Shown in pieces: positions 28,277 through 38,400 of a DNA stretch of 64,000 nt. The notes under the pieces are model-generated. The model saw only the letters and a program-made list of their open reading frames with translations, was not told the origin of the DNA and ran no database searches. The stretch lies in the NCBI RefSeq assembly GCF_024213665.1, contig NZ_JANAVP010000006.1:243121-307120 (forward strand), given 5' to 3'. Position numbers and translations under genes: made by a program. Origin of the DNA: Streptomyces sp. A3M-1-3. Lineage in GTDB: Bacteria > Actinomycetota > Actinomycetes > Streptomycetales > Streptomycetaceae. The first letter of the stretch is position 1. Every line of letters starts with the position of its first letter.

Positions 28277-29503
28277 CTACTGGCCGCGGATCCGGCGCCC
28301 CGCCTCGGTGGCGGGGTAGAGGATCGCGTCGGCGACACGGCCGCCCGAGTCCTTGACGCCGCCGCTGAAGTTGAGGCGCCCGGTGGCGCCGGCCTTGGCG
28401 GCCACGCCGTCCCAGTAGCGGGCCTCGCGGTCCCACTGGATGTCGGCGAGGAGGCGGTGCAGGTCCTCGGCGCCGAGTGCGTTCATCGGGTCGGCCCACT
28501 GGGTGGTCTGGTGCACGGCGATACCGAGGCCCGCGAGTACGGCCGGTGCGGTGATGGCACTGCGCGAGGCGAAGTCCGGGAAGTGGTCCGAGATCAGCCG
28601 GGCCAGCATCGGTACGACGCTCCCCTCCACCTGCCCGGTGTGCGTCCCGGCGGGGAGCTCGTCCTCGTGGACGGTCTCTGCCGAGCGGGACAGTCCGGCG
28701 CGCCCGTAGATCGCGGTGATGACGAGGGCGCGCAGCGCGGAGAGGGTGATGACCTCCGGGTCGGTCTTGCCGACCTGCCGCTTGCTGGCGTTGACGAGTT
28801 TGGTGAACGGTACGAGCCTGCCGTCCACGTCGACCTTCACGGCATCGGCGACACGGTGCGCGAGCCGGGTGGCGAAGTCCCGCTGGTCCATCGACATTGC
28901 CAGGTTCTTGGCGACGACGACGCCCTGCACATTGCGGTCGTAGAAGATCTGCCGCGCGTCGGCGACCGACAGGTCCAGGTACAGCTCGAAGGGGACGCGC
29001 GCCTGGGCGAGTTCGGCGTAGCTGAGCCCGTAGCGCTCGGGGTCGTCGTAGAGCTCGTGCCAGGCGGTCGTCTGGGTCTCGCCGTCGATGGCGACGACGC
29101 AGGTGCCCGGCGTGATGGTCAGGGTCCGCAGTCCGGTGCCCGGCAGCAGCTCGTCGCTGAGGGCGGCGAGCGGTCCGGCGTGCCAGAAGGTGATGGGCGG
29201 CGTGGACCAGCCGGCGCCCAGCTCACCCTTCACGCCGTCGGCGATGTACTCGGCGTACGAGCCGACGTTCTTCCCCTTCTGCGTGGACTTCAGCGCTCGC
29301 TGCACCAGGGCTCGCAGCTCGGCGTGGCGCCGGACGGCTCCGGATGCGGCCTTGAGCGTCTTGGTGTCCTCCTCGCGGCGCGGCGAGGGCACGAGCTGGA
29401 CGAGCGTCGGCACGGACATGGTCCCGATCACAGCGTCCGCACGGAACGGCATGACGGTGAGCTGGATTCCTTCGACCACCGTGGTCGGCAAGGTGATGCG
29501 CAT
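28277..29503 (-). CDS. DndB-like (DGQHR-type) protein
   Basis: Protein of 408 residues. The motif VVAIDGETQTTAWHELYDD near 135-153 corresponds to the DGQHR box of DndB-like proteins, and FELYLDLSVADARQIFYDRN near 167-186 to the following conserved block. In DNA phosphorothioation clusters DndB is a regulator of modification; no DndA, C, D or E is present here, so it is not a Dnd system. GGGGGAA precedes ATG 29503. It is divergent from the helix-turn-helix methylase gene (216-bp shared promoter region) and may regulate it or work with it. Q replaces R in the box. Confidence 0.7.
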   Translation of the reverse strand: MRITLPTTVVEGIQLTVMPFRADAVIGTMSVPTLVQLVPSPRREEDTKTLKAASGAVRRHAELRALVQRALKSTQKGKNVGSYAEYIADGVKGELGAGWSTPPITFWHAGPLAALSDELLPGTGLRTLTITPGTCVVAIDGETQTTAWHELYDDPERYGLSYAELAQARVPFELYLDLSVADARQIFYDRNVQGVVVAKNLAMSMDQRDFATRLAHRVADAVKVDVDGRLVPFTKLVNASKRQVGKTDPEVITLSALRALVITAIYGRAGLSRSAETVHEDELPAGTHTGQVEGSVVPMLARLISDHFPDFASRSAITAPAVLAGLGIAVHQTTQWADPMNALGAEDLHRLLADIQWDREARYWDGVAAKAGATGRLNFSGGVKDSGGRVADAILYPATEAGRRIRGQ

Positions 29504-29658
29504 GGTGTGTTCCCCCCTCGGGATCAGAAGAGCGGTGCATCTCTCGGCACCGCACCACGGCAGGGCAGCAAGCAGTCCACAGGCTCAGGCCCTGGCCAGT
29601 GCTGCCAACCGGAAGCTCGACCAGATAAGCATCACCATGAAAGCACTGTCAATCGACT

Positions 29659-29686
29659 TGACTGATTTGACGTCAGCTGTAGGGTG
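29659..29686 (+). promoter_or_regulatory. Candidate promoter of the methylase / type I RM genes
   Basis: TTGACT at 29659-29664 and TAGGGT at 29681-29686 are 16 bp apart, and the spacer carries the perfect palindrome TGACGTCA (29669-29676). This lies 34 bp before the chosen methylase start in the shared region with the divergent DndB-like gene. A repressor bound to TGACGTCA would block this promoter. Confidence 0.45.
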
Positions 29687-29719
29687 TTTACTGTTCGCTT
29701 CCGAGAGGTCCAGGAACCC

Positions 29720-31900
29720 ATGCCACAGCCATCAGCCCAGGTGACCGCCGCCGAGATCTCCCGTATCGCGGGTGTCACGCGCGCCACCGTCAGCAACTGG
29801 CGCCGCCGGCACGACGACTTCCCGGCCCCGTCCGGCGGTACCGAAAGCAGTCCGCTCTACGACCTGGAGGCGGTACGGGGATGGCTGGAGGCGCGCGGGC
29901 AGTCGTCCGCCGCCACACCGTCCGAGGAGCTGCGTACCGTGCTGCGGCTGCACGGGCCCGGATCCGGCGTCGCGGCACGCCTGTTCCCGCTCGTCCTCGC
30001 CACTTCACGGCGCAGCCCGGACGAACTCACCGCTCTTGACGAACTGCCGGACTCCGACGTCGTCGCCCACGCCGACAGCGCGTCGGCGGAGGTGGCCGTC
30101 TCGGTCCCGGAGGCGGAGGCTGTTCGCTTCCGCGCTGACGACGTCGGCGCGCTCCGTGCCTTGATTCGCTGCGTACGCGATGAGGGCGCCCAGACCACTC
30201 TCGACGTCCTCGCCGAACGCGAACTGGACGACACCGCCTCCAGCGGTACGTACCAGACACCTGTGGGGCTGGCCGACCTCATGGCACGGCTCCTGCCGGG
30301 TCGCACGGCACGAGTCCTCGATCCGGCATGCGGCAGCGGCACTCTGCTCGCGGCAGCGGCCCGGCGGGGCGCGACCGAGCTGTACGGCCAGGACTCGCTG
30401 CCCGTACAGGCTCAGCGCAGCGCCGTACGCCTGCTGCTGTCAGCGCCCGATGCGCAGGTCACCGTACGCACGGGAGACACCCTGCGCGCCGACGCCTTCC
30501 CGGAGTTGAGGGTCGGCGGCGTGCTCTGCAATCCGCCGTACGGCGATCGCGACTGGGGGCACGAGGAGCTCGCGTACGACCAGCGGTGGGCCTACGGTGT
30601 GCCGCCGCGGATCGAGTCGGAGCTGGCCTGGACGCAGCACGCGCTGGCGCACCTGGAGTCCGGCGGCTACGCGGTGATGGTGCTTCCGCCGGCCACAGCC
30701 GCACGTGCCTCCGGCCGCCGTATTCGCGCCGAACTCGTACGCAGCGGCGCGCTGCGCGCCGTCGTCGGCCTTCCCATCGGCGCTTCCGCGCCCCTGCACA
30801 TCGGCCTCCACCTGTGGATCCTCCGGCGCCCCGAGCCGGGGGGCACGGACAGCAAGTCCGTACTGTTCGTGGACGTGAGCGGAGAGCAGCGCGAAGGCCC
30901 GCCGAGCTCACCGCGGGCCGCGTACTCCCGGCTGCGGCACCGTCGCACGGGCGTGGACTGGAACACGCTGTCCGACGAGATCCTCAGCCACTGGACCTCA
31001 TACAAGGACGACCCGGAATCCTTCACCGACGCACCCGGTGCAGCGCGTGCCGTAGCGACCATTGACCTGGTCGACGATCTTGTCGACCTCACGCCCGCCC
31101 GACAGGTGCGTGCCGCGTCGGCCGACATCGATCCGGCGGAAGTGGCACAGCACGCGGCAGAACAGCGCGAACTGCTCACCGCGTCCCTCAACGTCCTGGA
31201 GAGCGCGGCGGGTTACGGCCCGTGGGAGGCGGCCGCCGAGTCCTCGCAGGCGTGGCGCACGGCCACCGTCTCCGATCTGGCCCGAGGAGGCGCGCTCTCC
31301 TTGCTGCGGGCGGCAGTCCCGGTCGGCCGTGGGGATTCCCGAACCGGGAGCCCGGAGCCGGGCGGTACGGAACGCCCTGTGCTCACCGCGTCCGACATCG
31401 GCAGCGGCGCGCGCCCGTCGGGCACGGCGGAGGACCTGCGTACCGATGCGGCGCATACCGTCACCGCAGGTGATGTTCTCGTACGCGGCCTCGCCGGCGG
31501 CAGCGGGATCATGGCCCGCGTCGCGGATGAGGCGGACGCCGAAGCCCTGCTCGGCCACCATATTCACCTGCTGCGGCCGGACCCGGCTCGGCTCGACCCC
31601 TGGTTCCTCGCGGGCTTCCTCGGCGCCGAGGACAACATCGCCGGCGCCTCGACGGGCAGCACGATCGTGAGCGTCTCGCCGGGAAGGCTCCGGGTGCCGC
31701 TGTTGCCGCTGGAGGAGCAGCGGCGGTACGGGGCGGCATTCCGCCGCGCATACGGACTGCGTACCGCCGCCCGCCGGACGGCCGAGCTGGCCGAGGAGAC
31801 GGCGCAGGCGCTGCTCACCGGCTTGACCGCCGGCGCGCTGCTCCCGCCGTCCGAGGGCCCGCCGTCCGAGGATCCGTCGGCCGAGGGCCCGTCGGCCTGA
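29720..31900 (+). CDS. Helix-turn-helix N6-adenine DNA methylase with C-terminal specificity-like domain
   Basis: 726-residue gamma-class-type methylase. Order: MerR/AlpA-like winged helix at 5-40 (VTAAEISRIAGVTRATVSNW), SAM-binding motif I DPACGSGTLL near 200, catalytic NPPYGDR near 270, and from about 490 a region like one type I HsdS half (target-recognition segment ending in LEEQRRYGAAF and a helical tail). It should bind and methylate a specific sequence by itself. ATG 29720 is preceded by CAGGAA; GTG 29684 in frame is possible. 80 bp separate it from hsdM, so it may be co-transcribed with the type I operon. A catalytically altered paralogue is at 47.2 kb. Confidence 0.85.
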   Translation: MPQPSAQVTAAEISRIAGVTRATVSNWRRRHDDFPAPSGGTESSPLYDLEAVRGWLEARGQSSAATPSEELRTVLRLHGPGSGVAARLFPLVLATSRRSPDELTALDELPDSDVVAHADSASAEVAVSVPEAEAVRFRADDVGALRALIRCVRDEGAQTTLDVLAERELDDTASSGTYQTPVGLADLMARLLPGRTARVLDPACGSGTLLAAAARRGATELYGQDSLPVQAQRSAVRLLLSAPDAQVTVRTGDTLRADAFPELRVGGVLCNPPYGDRDWGHEELAYDQRWAYGVPPRIESELAWTQHALAHLESGGYAVMVLPPATAARASGRRIRAELVRSGALRAVVGLPIGASAPLHIGLHLWILRRPEPGGTDSKSVLFVDVSGEQREGPPSSPRAAYSRLRHRRTGVDWNTLSDEILSHWTSYKDDPESFTDAPGAARAVATIDLVDDLVDLTPARQVRAASADIDPAEVAQHAAEQRELLTASLNVLESAAGYGPWEAAAESSQAWRTATVSDLARGGALSLLRAAVPVGRGDSRTGSPEPGGTERPVLTASDIGSGARPSGTAEDLRTDAAHTVTAGDVLVRGLAGGSGIMARVADEADAEALLGHHIHLLRPDPARLDPWFLAGFLGAEDNIAGASTGSTIVSVSPGRLRVPLLPLEEQRRYGAAFRRAYGLRTAARRTAELAEETAQALLTGLTAGALLPPSEGPPSEDPSAEGPSA

Positions 31901-31980
31901 ACGGCAACCACCGACTTCACATATCGACCAGACTGGATCCCAGCCGCCAGCAGCCGGGCGGGGCCATCGAAGGGAACGCG

Positions 31981-34098
31981 TTGAACAGCAGTAAGCACAC
32001 GGAGCTGGCGAACCATGCCTGGACCGTCGCCGATCTCCTGCGCGGTGACTACAAGCAGTCCGACTACGGAAAGGTCATCCTGCCGTTCACCGTGCTGCGC
32101 CGCCTGGAGTGCGTCCTGGAGCCGACGCGCGAAAAGGTCGTCGATGTCGTCGCCGAGCTCGAAGGCCAGGACATCGACAAGGGACGCTTCCTGCGCCGGG
32201 CATCGGGCCACACCTTCTACAACACGACGTCCCTCACGTTGAAGAGGATCGCCCACGACCCGCAGAACGCCGCGAAGAACCTCCAGATCTACGTTGCGGG
32301 GTTCTCCGACAACGCCCGCGAGGTCCTGGACAAGTACGAGTTCAACCAGCAGATCAAGAAGCTGGACTCGGCGAAGCTGCTGTACGACGTCATCGGCCGG
32401 TTCACCGACCTGGACCTGCGCCCCGAGGTCGTGCCCAACCACAACATGGGTTACATCTTCGAGGAGTTGATCCGCCGCTTCGCCGAGCAGTCGAACGAGA
32501 CCGCGGGTGAACACTTCACCCCGCGCGAGGTCATCAAGCTGATGGTCAACCTCCTCGTAGCGCCGGATGCGGACGCGCTGACCCTGCCCGGCTCAGTACG
32601 TACGGTGATGGACCCGGCCTGCGGCACGGGCGGCATGCTCAGTGCGGCCGAAGACCACATCAAGTCGCTCAATGAGAACGCCCGGGTGAAGGTGTACGGG
32701 CAGGAGCTCAACCCCGAGTCGTGGGCGATCTGCCGTTCCGACCTCATGATCAAGGGTCAGGATCCGGAGAACATCGCCTTCGGCAACTCCTTCTCCGAGG
32801 ACGGTCATTCGCGCGAGAGGTTCGACTACCTTCTCGCCAACCCGCCGTTCGGCGTGGACTGGAAGAAGGTCAAGGACGACGTCGAGGCGGAGTACGAGAC
32901 GCTGGGCGACTCCGGCCGCTTCGGCGCGGGTCTGCCGCGTATCAACGACGGCTCGCTGCTCTTCCTGCAGCACATGCTCGCGAAGATGAAGCCGGTGGAT
33001 GTGAACGGTGGGGGCGGCTCGCGCGTGGCCATCGTCTTCAACGGCTCGCCGCTGTTCACGGGCGCCGCCGAGTCCGGCGAGTCCAACATCCGCCGCTGGA
33101 TCCTGGAGAACGACTGGCTTGAGGCGATCGTCGCCCTCCCGGACCAGCTCTTCTACAACACCGGCATCTCCACATACTTCTGGATCCTGACGAACAGGAA
33201 GTCCGCCGACCACAAGGGCAAGGTCGTCCTGCTGGATGCGCGTGGCTACTGGCTGAAGATGCGCAAATCGCTGGGTGACAAGCGCAAGGAGCTGGGCGAC
33301 GGGACGGGCAACCGCCCGAACCACATCGGCGACATTACGAGGCTGTACGGGGAGGCGCTGCACGTCGCCGCCGATCCGGAGCATGCGGAGCACGGCAAGG
33401 TGAAGGTCTTCAGGAACGAGGACTTCGGCTACCACCGCATCACGGTGGAGCGCCCGTTGAAGCTGCGCTTCGAGCTGACGGACGAGACCCTGGCGGCGCT
33501 CATCGCCTCCAAGCCGGTCCAGAAGTGGGCCGAGGAACGGGTGCTTCCGCAGCACCCGGAACTGGCCGCGGTGGTCAAGGCCCGCCGCAAGCTGACGGAC
33601 GAAGAGGCGGCGCGGGTCCAGGAGCTGCTGGACGCTGAGGCTGCACTCTTCGCGGACGCGTTGCGGCCGTTGGTCGGTTCGACGTGGCCGACGAAGTCGG
33701 ACGCGACGGTCGCGCTCAAGGGCGCGGTGGTCGACGCCGGCCTGCTGTGGCCGACGGGCACGCCGTTCGCGAAGGCAGTCAGGGACACGGTCGGGGTTCG
33801 TGACCCCGAGGGCGAGATCCAGAAGCTCAAGGGTGGTGCCCCCGAACCGGACACGGAGCTGCGCGACTACGAGAACGTCCCGCTGGATGAGGACGTGGAG
33901 GCCTACCTCAAGCGCGAGGTCCACCCGCACGTCCCGGACGCGTGGATCGACCACGCGAAGACGAAGGTCGGCTACGAGATTCCGTTCACCCGTCACTTCT
34001 ACGTGTACGAGCCGCCGAGGCCGCTGGCGGAGATCGACGCGGAACTGAAGTCGCTTGAGGCAGAGATCCAGGCGCTGCTGGGCGAGGTGACGGAATGA
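31981..34098 (+). CDS. hsdM: Type I restriction-modification methylase subunit
   Basis: HsdM transfers a methyl group to adenine within the complex with HsdS and, in the restriction complex, HsdR. Family landmarks: N-terminal HAWTVADLLRGDYKQSDYGK, motif I MDPACGTGGML near 210, and catalytic LLANPPFGVDW near 286. TTG 31981 is used as start: AAGGGAA lies upstream and the N-terminus aligns with other HsdM proteins. At 705 residues it is longer than classical HsdM, with a C-terminal charged extension (VPDAWIDHAKTKVGYEIPFT) seen in larger members. ATGA overlap with hsdS shows translational coupling. Confidence 0.95.
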   Translation: MNSSKHTELANHAWTVADLLRGDYKQSDYGKVILPFTVLRRLECVLEPTREKVVDVVAELEGQDIDKGRFLRRASGHTFYNTTSLTLKRIAHDPQNAAKNLQIYVAGFSDNAREVLDKYEFNQQIKKLDSAKLLYDVIGRFTDLDLRPEVVPNHNMGYIFEELIRRFAEQSNETAGEHFTPREVIKLMVNLLVAPDADALTLPGSVRTVMDPACGTGGMLSAAEDHIKSLNENARVKVYGQELNPESWAICRSDLMIKGQDPENIAFGNSFSEDGHSRERFDYLLANPPFGVDWKKVKDDVEAEYETLGDSGRFGAGLPRINDGSLLFLQHMLAKMKPVDVNGGGGSRVAIVFNGSPLFTGAAESGESNIRRWILENDWLEAIVALPDQLFYNTGISTYFWILTNRKSADHKGKVVLLDARGYWLKMRKSLGDKRKELGDGTGNRPNHIGDITRLYGEALHVAADPEHAEHGKVKVFRNEDFGYHRITVERPLKLRFELTDETLAALIASKPVQKWAEERVLPQHPELAAVVKARRKLTDEEAARVQELLDAEAALFADALRPLVGSTWPTKSDATVALKGAVVDAGLLWPTGTPFAKAVRDTVGVRDPEGEIQKLKGGAPEPDTELRDYENVPLDEDVEAYLKREVHPHVPDAWIDHAKTKVGYEIPFTRHFYVYEPPRPLAEIDAELKSLEAEIQALLGEVTE

Positions 34099-35405
34099 CG
34101 TTCACTGCTGATCATTGGATCTCCAGCGCCCCATCTCGTTGGACGCGGGGACGCATCAAGAACCTCATCTCTTCGGCAACAAACGGCACTTGGGGAAATG
34201 ATCCTGTCGGGGACGAGAACGACGTCCGGTGCATTCGCGCGGCGGACTTCGAACGTGTTGGACGGCGGGCGAAGGTTGATAGCGCCCCCTTGCGGAGCAT
34301 CGATCCATCGTCGCTACGACAGCATCGTCTATTGCCCGGCGACCTGATTCTGGAGAAGTCAGGAGGAGGCGAAAAGCAACCCGTTGGCATGGCCGTCCTA
34401 TTCGACGGCCAGGAGACGGCAGTGGTTTCCAACTTCTGTGCGCGCGTTACTCCGGCCCCAGGAGTCGACTCACGCTTCCTCACCTACCTGTTCTCTGCTG
34501 CATACGGGCAAGGGCTGACGCAGAGCGCCATCAAGCAGACCACTGGCATCCAGAACCTGGACGCTGCGGCACTACTCGCCTCGAAGTGGGCATACCCGGG
34601 CGTGGAGGAGCAGCGCCGCATCGCCGACTTCCTAGATGCCGAGACCACCAAGCTGGCTCGAATCGAACTCCTATCCAATAAACTCTCGTCCCTCCTTGGC
34701 GATCGGCAGGCGTCACTGCTGTCGAATTGCTTCTCATCACGCACCACAGGGACCGAAGGCGCGCTTGAGGTCGATCTTCCCTTGCGGCGTGTCGTGAACC
34801 GATGGATCGACTATCGCGGGGCAACGCCCGAGAAAACCGAATCCGGGGTCCCCCTGGTCACCGCCAAGAACATTCGCAATGGGAAGATCGACATGACTTC
34901 AAGTCGCGAGTACATTGCCGAAGGTGCCTACAATGAATGGATGCGTCGCGGGCTACCTAGACGCGGCGACGTATTGCTGACCACCGAGGCTCCGCTCGGA
35001 CAGGTAGCAATGATCGATAATCCGGGGGTAGCACTTGCACAGCGCGTAATCCTACTCAGGGCCGATCAGGAATTCTGCACTCCGGAATGGCTCTACTGGT
35101 ATCTGCGTTCACCGCAGGGCCAGGCTGAGCTAGAATTGCGAGCCACCGGATCGACTGCCTTGGGGATCAAGGCCGACAGGCTTCGGGAAGTACCCATTCC
35201 TGTTGTGAAACCGGAGAACGCGAAGAAACGCTTGGCGCAGTTGCAGATCCAGGTGTCTCAGATCGAATCCCTGCAGGCTGAGTTGTCACGACAACGACTG
35301 CTGATTGCCGAACGCCGCCACGCCCTGATCACCGCAGCTGTAACCAGCCACATCGACGTATCCACAGCCTCGGGCCGAGGAGTAACGGACGGAGTGCTGT
35401 CATGA
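34095..35405 (+). CDS. hsdS: Type I restriction-modification specificity subunit
   Basis: HsdS recognises the bipartite DNA target through two target-recognition domains (about 10-165 and 220-385), each followed by a coiled-coil spacer helix; the ends of both are visible as GVEEQRRIADFLDAETTKLA and VSQIESLQAELSRQRLLIAE. Its third positions are visibly less GC-rich than in hsdM and hsdR (many AAT, ATT and GAA codons), the pattern left when target-recognition segments are exchanged between strains. It overlaps both neighbours as ATGA. The target sequence cannot be read from the protein. Confidence 0.93.
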   Translation: MTFTADHWISSAPSRWTRGRIKNLISSATNGTWGNDPVGDENDVRCIRAADFERVGRRAKVDSAPLRSIDPSSLRQHRLLPGDLILEKSGGGEKQPVGMAVLFDGQETAVVSNFCARVTPAPGVDSRFLTYLFSAAYGQGLTQSAIKQTTGIQNLDAAALLASKWAYPGVEEQRRIADFLDAETTKLARIELLSNKLSSLLGDRQASLLSNCFSSRTTGTEGALEVDLPLRRVVNRWIDYRGATPEKTESGVPLVTAKNIRNGKIDMTSSREYIAEGAYNEWMRRGLPRRGDVLLTTEAPLGQVAMIDNPGVALAQRVILLRADQEFCTPEWLYWYLRSPQGQAELELRATGSTALGIKADRLREVPIPVVKPENAKKRLAQLQIQVSQIESLQAELSRQRLLIAERRHALITAAVTSHIDVSTASGRGVTDGVLS

Positions 35406-38400
35406 GCCCCATCCACACGGAGTCCGCCTTTGGCGACGCCATAGTCGCCTCGATGAGCGAACGCGGCTGGCGCGAGGCGAAGCCGCAGGACTACCGGGCC
35501 GAACTCGGCCTCGACACGAACGAGTTGTTCACCTTCATCGGTGAGACCCAGATCCACGAGTGGAACGACCTCGTCGACACTTACTACCACGGGGACCCGA
35601 ACGACGCGCAGCGCGGTTTCGCCAAGCGGCTCGGTCAGGCGCTCGCCGATCCCAAGCGCGGTGTCATCGACGTGCTGCGCAACGGGGTCAAGGACCAGGG
35701 CGTCCTGATCCGGGTTGCCTACTTCAAGCCGAACCTGGTCGCGGACGACTCCGTGCTCGACGGCTACCGAGCCAACCGCCTCACCGTCGTACGAGAGCTG
35801 AAGTACGCGACCAAGCAAGCCGGCCGGGACAACCGGCTCGACCTGACCCTGTTTCTGAACGGCATCCCACTCGCCACCGCCGAGTTGAAGAACCCGCTGA
35901 CCCGGCAGGGGGTGGAGGAGGCCAAGGCGCAGTACCGCACCGACCGCGACCCCACCGAGCTGATCTTCCAGCACCGCGTGGTCGCGAACTTCGCGGTCGA
36001 CCCGGACCTGGTCTTCGTCACCACGCGTCTGCGCGGCGACAAGACTCACTTCTTGCCCTTCAACACCGGTTCCGAGGGCCCCGGCCAGGCGGGCGGTGCG
36101 GGAAATCCGGCTCCGAGTGCGCCGGGCATGTACTCCACCTCGTACCTGTGGGAGCAGGTGTGGCAGCGGGACAACTGGCTCGACCTGCTCCACCGGTTCG
36201 TGCACGTCCACAAGGAGAAGACTCCGGGCGGCGGCCGCACCAAGAAGACGATCTTCCCGCGCTACCAGCAGTGGGACGCCGTCAAGAAGCTCACCGCGCA
36301 CGCCGCCACGTACGGCGCCGGGCACAACTACCTGGTCATGGCCTCGGCCGGCTCGGGCAAGTCGAACACCATCGGCTGGCTCGCCCACCGCCTCAGCGAT
36401 CTGCACACCCCCACCGATCCGCGCGAGCTGGCCACCGAGGCGCTCGCCAACGGCGTACGGCCGGGGGTGCCGGTCTTCGACAAGGTCATCGTCATCACCG
36501 ACCGCCGCAACCTCGACTCCCAGCTCCGGGAGACGATCGGCGGCTTCTCGCAGACCGAGGGCCTCGTCGTGAAGATCGACGAACAGTACGGGGCGAAGGG
36601 CGCACAGCTGGCGAAGGCCCTGTCGCGTGACACCGGCAAGATCGTCACCGTGACCCTGCACTCCTTCCCGGCGCTGCTGGACTACCTCAAGCGCAACCCC
36701 ACCGAGATCCAGGGCTCCAACTTCGCGATCATCGTGGACGAGGCGCACTCCTCGCAGTCCGGCGGCGCCGCCACCGACGTACGGAAAGCCTTGCGCGGCC
36801 TCGGTCTTGACGCCGACTCCGACGACGCGGGGTCCACGGAAACGCAGGCCGGGGATCCTGCGCTCACCCTCGAAGAACAGTTGGAGCGCGAGGCCAAGAA
36901 CCGCTCCATGGCCGCGAACCTCTCCTACTTCGCGTTCACCGCCACCCCCAAGGACAAGACCCTCCAGCTCTTCGGCACGCTTCAGGACGTCGGCGGCGAG
37001 GCGAAGTACCGGCCGTTCCACACGTACTCGATGCGGCAGGCCATCGAGGAGGGCTTCATCCTCGATCCGCTGCGCAACTACGTCACGTACGAGACGTACT
37101 GGAAGCTCGTCAACAAGAACCCCGACGAGGTGGAGGTCGACCCGACCAAGGCAAACCCGCTGCTCGCCCGGTACGCGCTGACGCACGAGTACACCGTCGC
37201 CCAGCACGCGCAGGTGATCGTCGAGCACTTCGTCACGCACACCCGCGGCCGGCTCGGCGGGCGCGCCAAGTCGATGGTGGTGACTGCCTCCCGGCAGTCC
37301 GCCGTGCAGATGGCCCGCGCGATCAAGAGCTATATCGCAGACCGCGGGTACGACGCCAAGTACCCGGACCTCGGCGTCCTCGTCGCCTTCTCCGGCTCAC
37401 TCACCATCGACGACGAGGAGACGACCGAGCCGAAGGAGAACGGCGGCCTGTCGGAGAGCGCGCTGCCGAAGGCGTTCGCGTATACCCGCGCCGACGACAA
37501 GGCGACCCTCCCCCAGACTTCGTCCGGGGGGACCCCCATCTCGCTTCGCTCGGGCGGTAAAGGCCAGCAGGAGTACCGGATCCTGGTCGTCGCGGAGAAG
37601 TACCAGACCGGCTTCGACCAGCCGCTCCTGACGACGATGTACGTCAACAAGACGCTGACCGGTATCGCCGCCGTGCAGACCCTGTCCCGGCTCAACCGGA
37701 CCGCCGAACGCAAGGCGCAGGCGGACCTCGCCGTCCTTGACTTCGTCAACAAGGCCGAGGACATCCAGGAAGCCTTCCGTCCGTACTTCGAGGAGGCGAT
37801 GACCCTTCCCTCCGACCCGAACCTCCTCTACCAGGCGCAGAGCCGGGTCATGTCCGCGCCGATCCTCACGGCCAAGGAGATGGACGAGTTCGCCGCGGCG
37901 TACTTCGCCGCCCAGGAGAAGGCGGCCGGCTCGCAGGCCAAGTGGGAGAAGCTGCACGCCGAGCTGTACCGGCTGCTCTCCCCCGCCGTCGCCCGCTTCA
38001 CCGCTCTCCAGGAGAGCGAGGACGAGGACGACCAGCAGACCGCCGAGGACTTCCGCGCCGACCTCAACGACTACGTCCGCAAGTACGGCTTCCTCGCGCA
38101 GATCGTCCCCTACCAGGACGCCGAGCTGGAGCGGCTGCACCTCTACGGCCGGCACCTGCTCAACCGGCTGCCGCGCAGGGCGGACGGCGGTGTCGACATA
38201 GGAGAGGTCGACCTCAGCCACCTCCGGGTGGAGCAGACCGGCGAGCACGACGTCAGCCTCACCCCCGAGGGTCCGACCACCATGCCGGGCTTCGGCGACG
38301 GATCTGGCGGGGCGAAGGAGCCGGAGAAGTCCCTGCTGTCCGAGCTGATCGACAGGTTCAACAGCAAGTTCGGCACCGACTTCACCGAGCAGGACCTGCT

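Noticed and set aside
28277..29503. A complete DNA phosphorothioation (Dnd) system
   Set aside because: Only a DndB-like gene is present; no cysteine desulfurase, DndC, DndD or DndE genes were found in the window.
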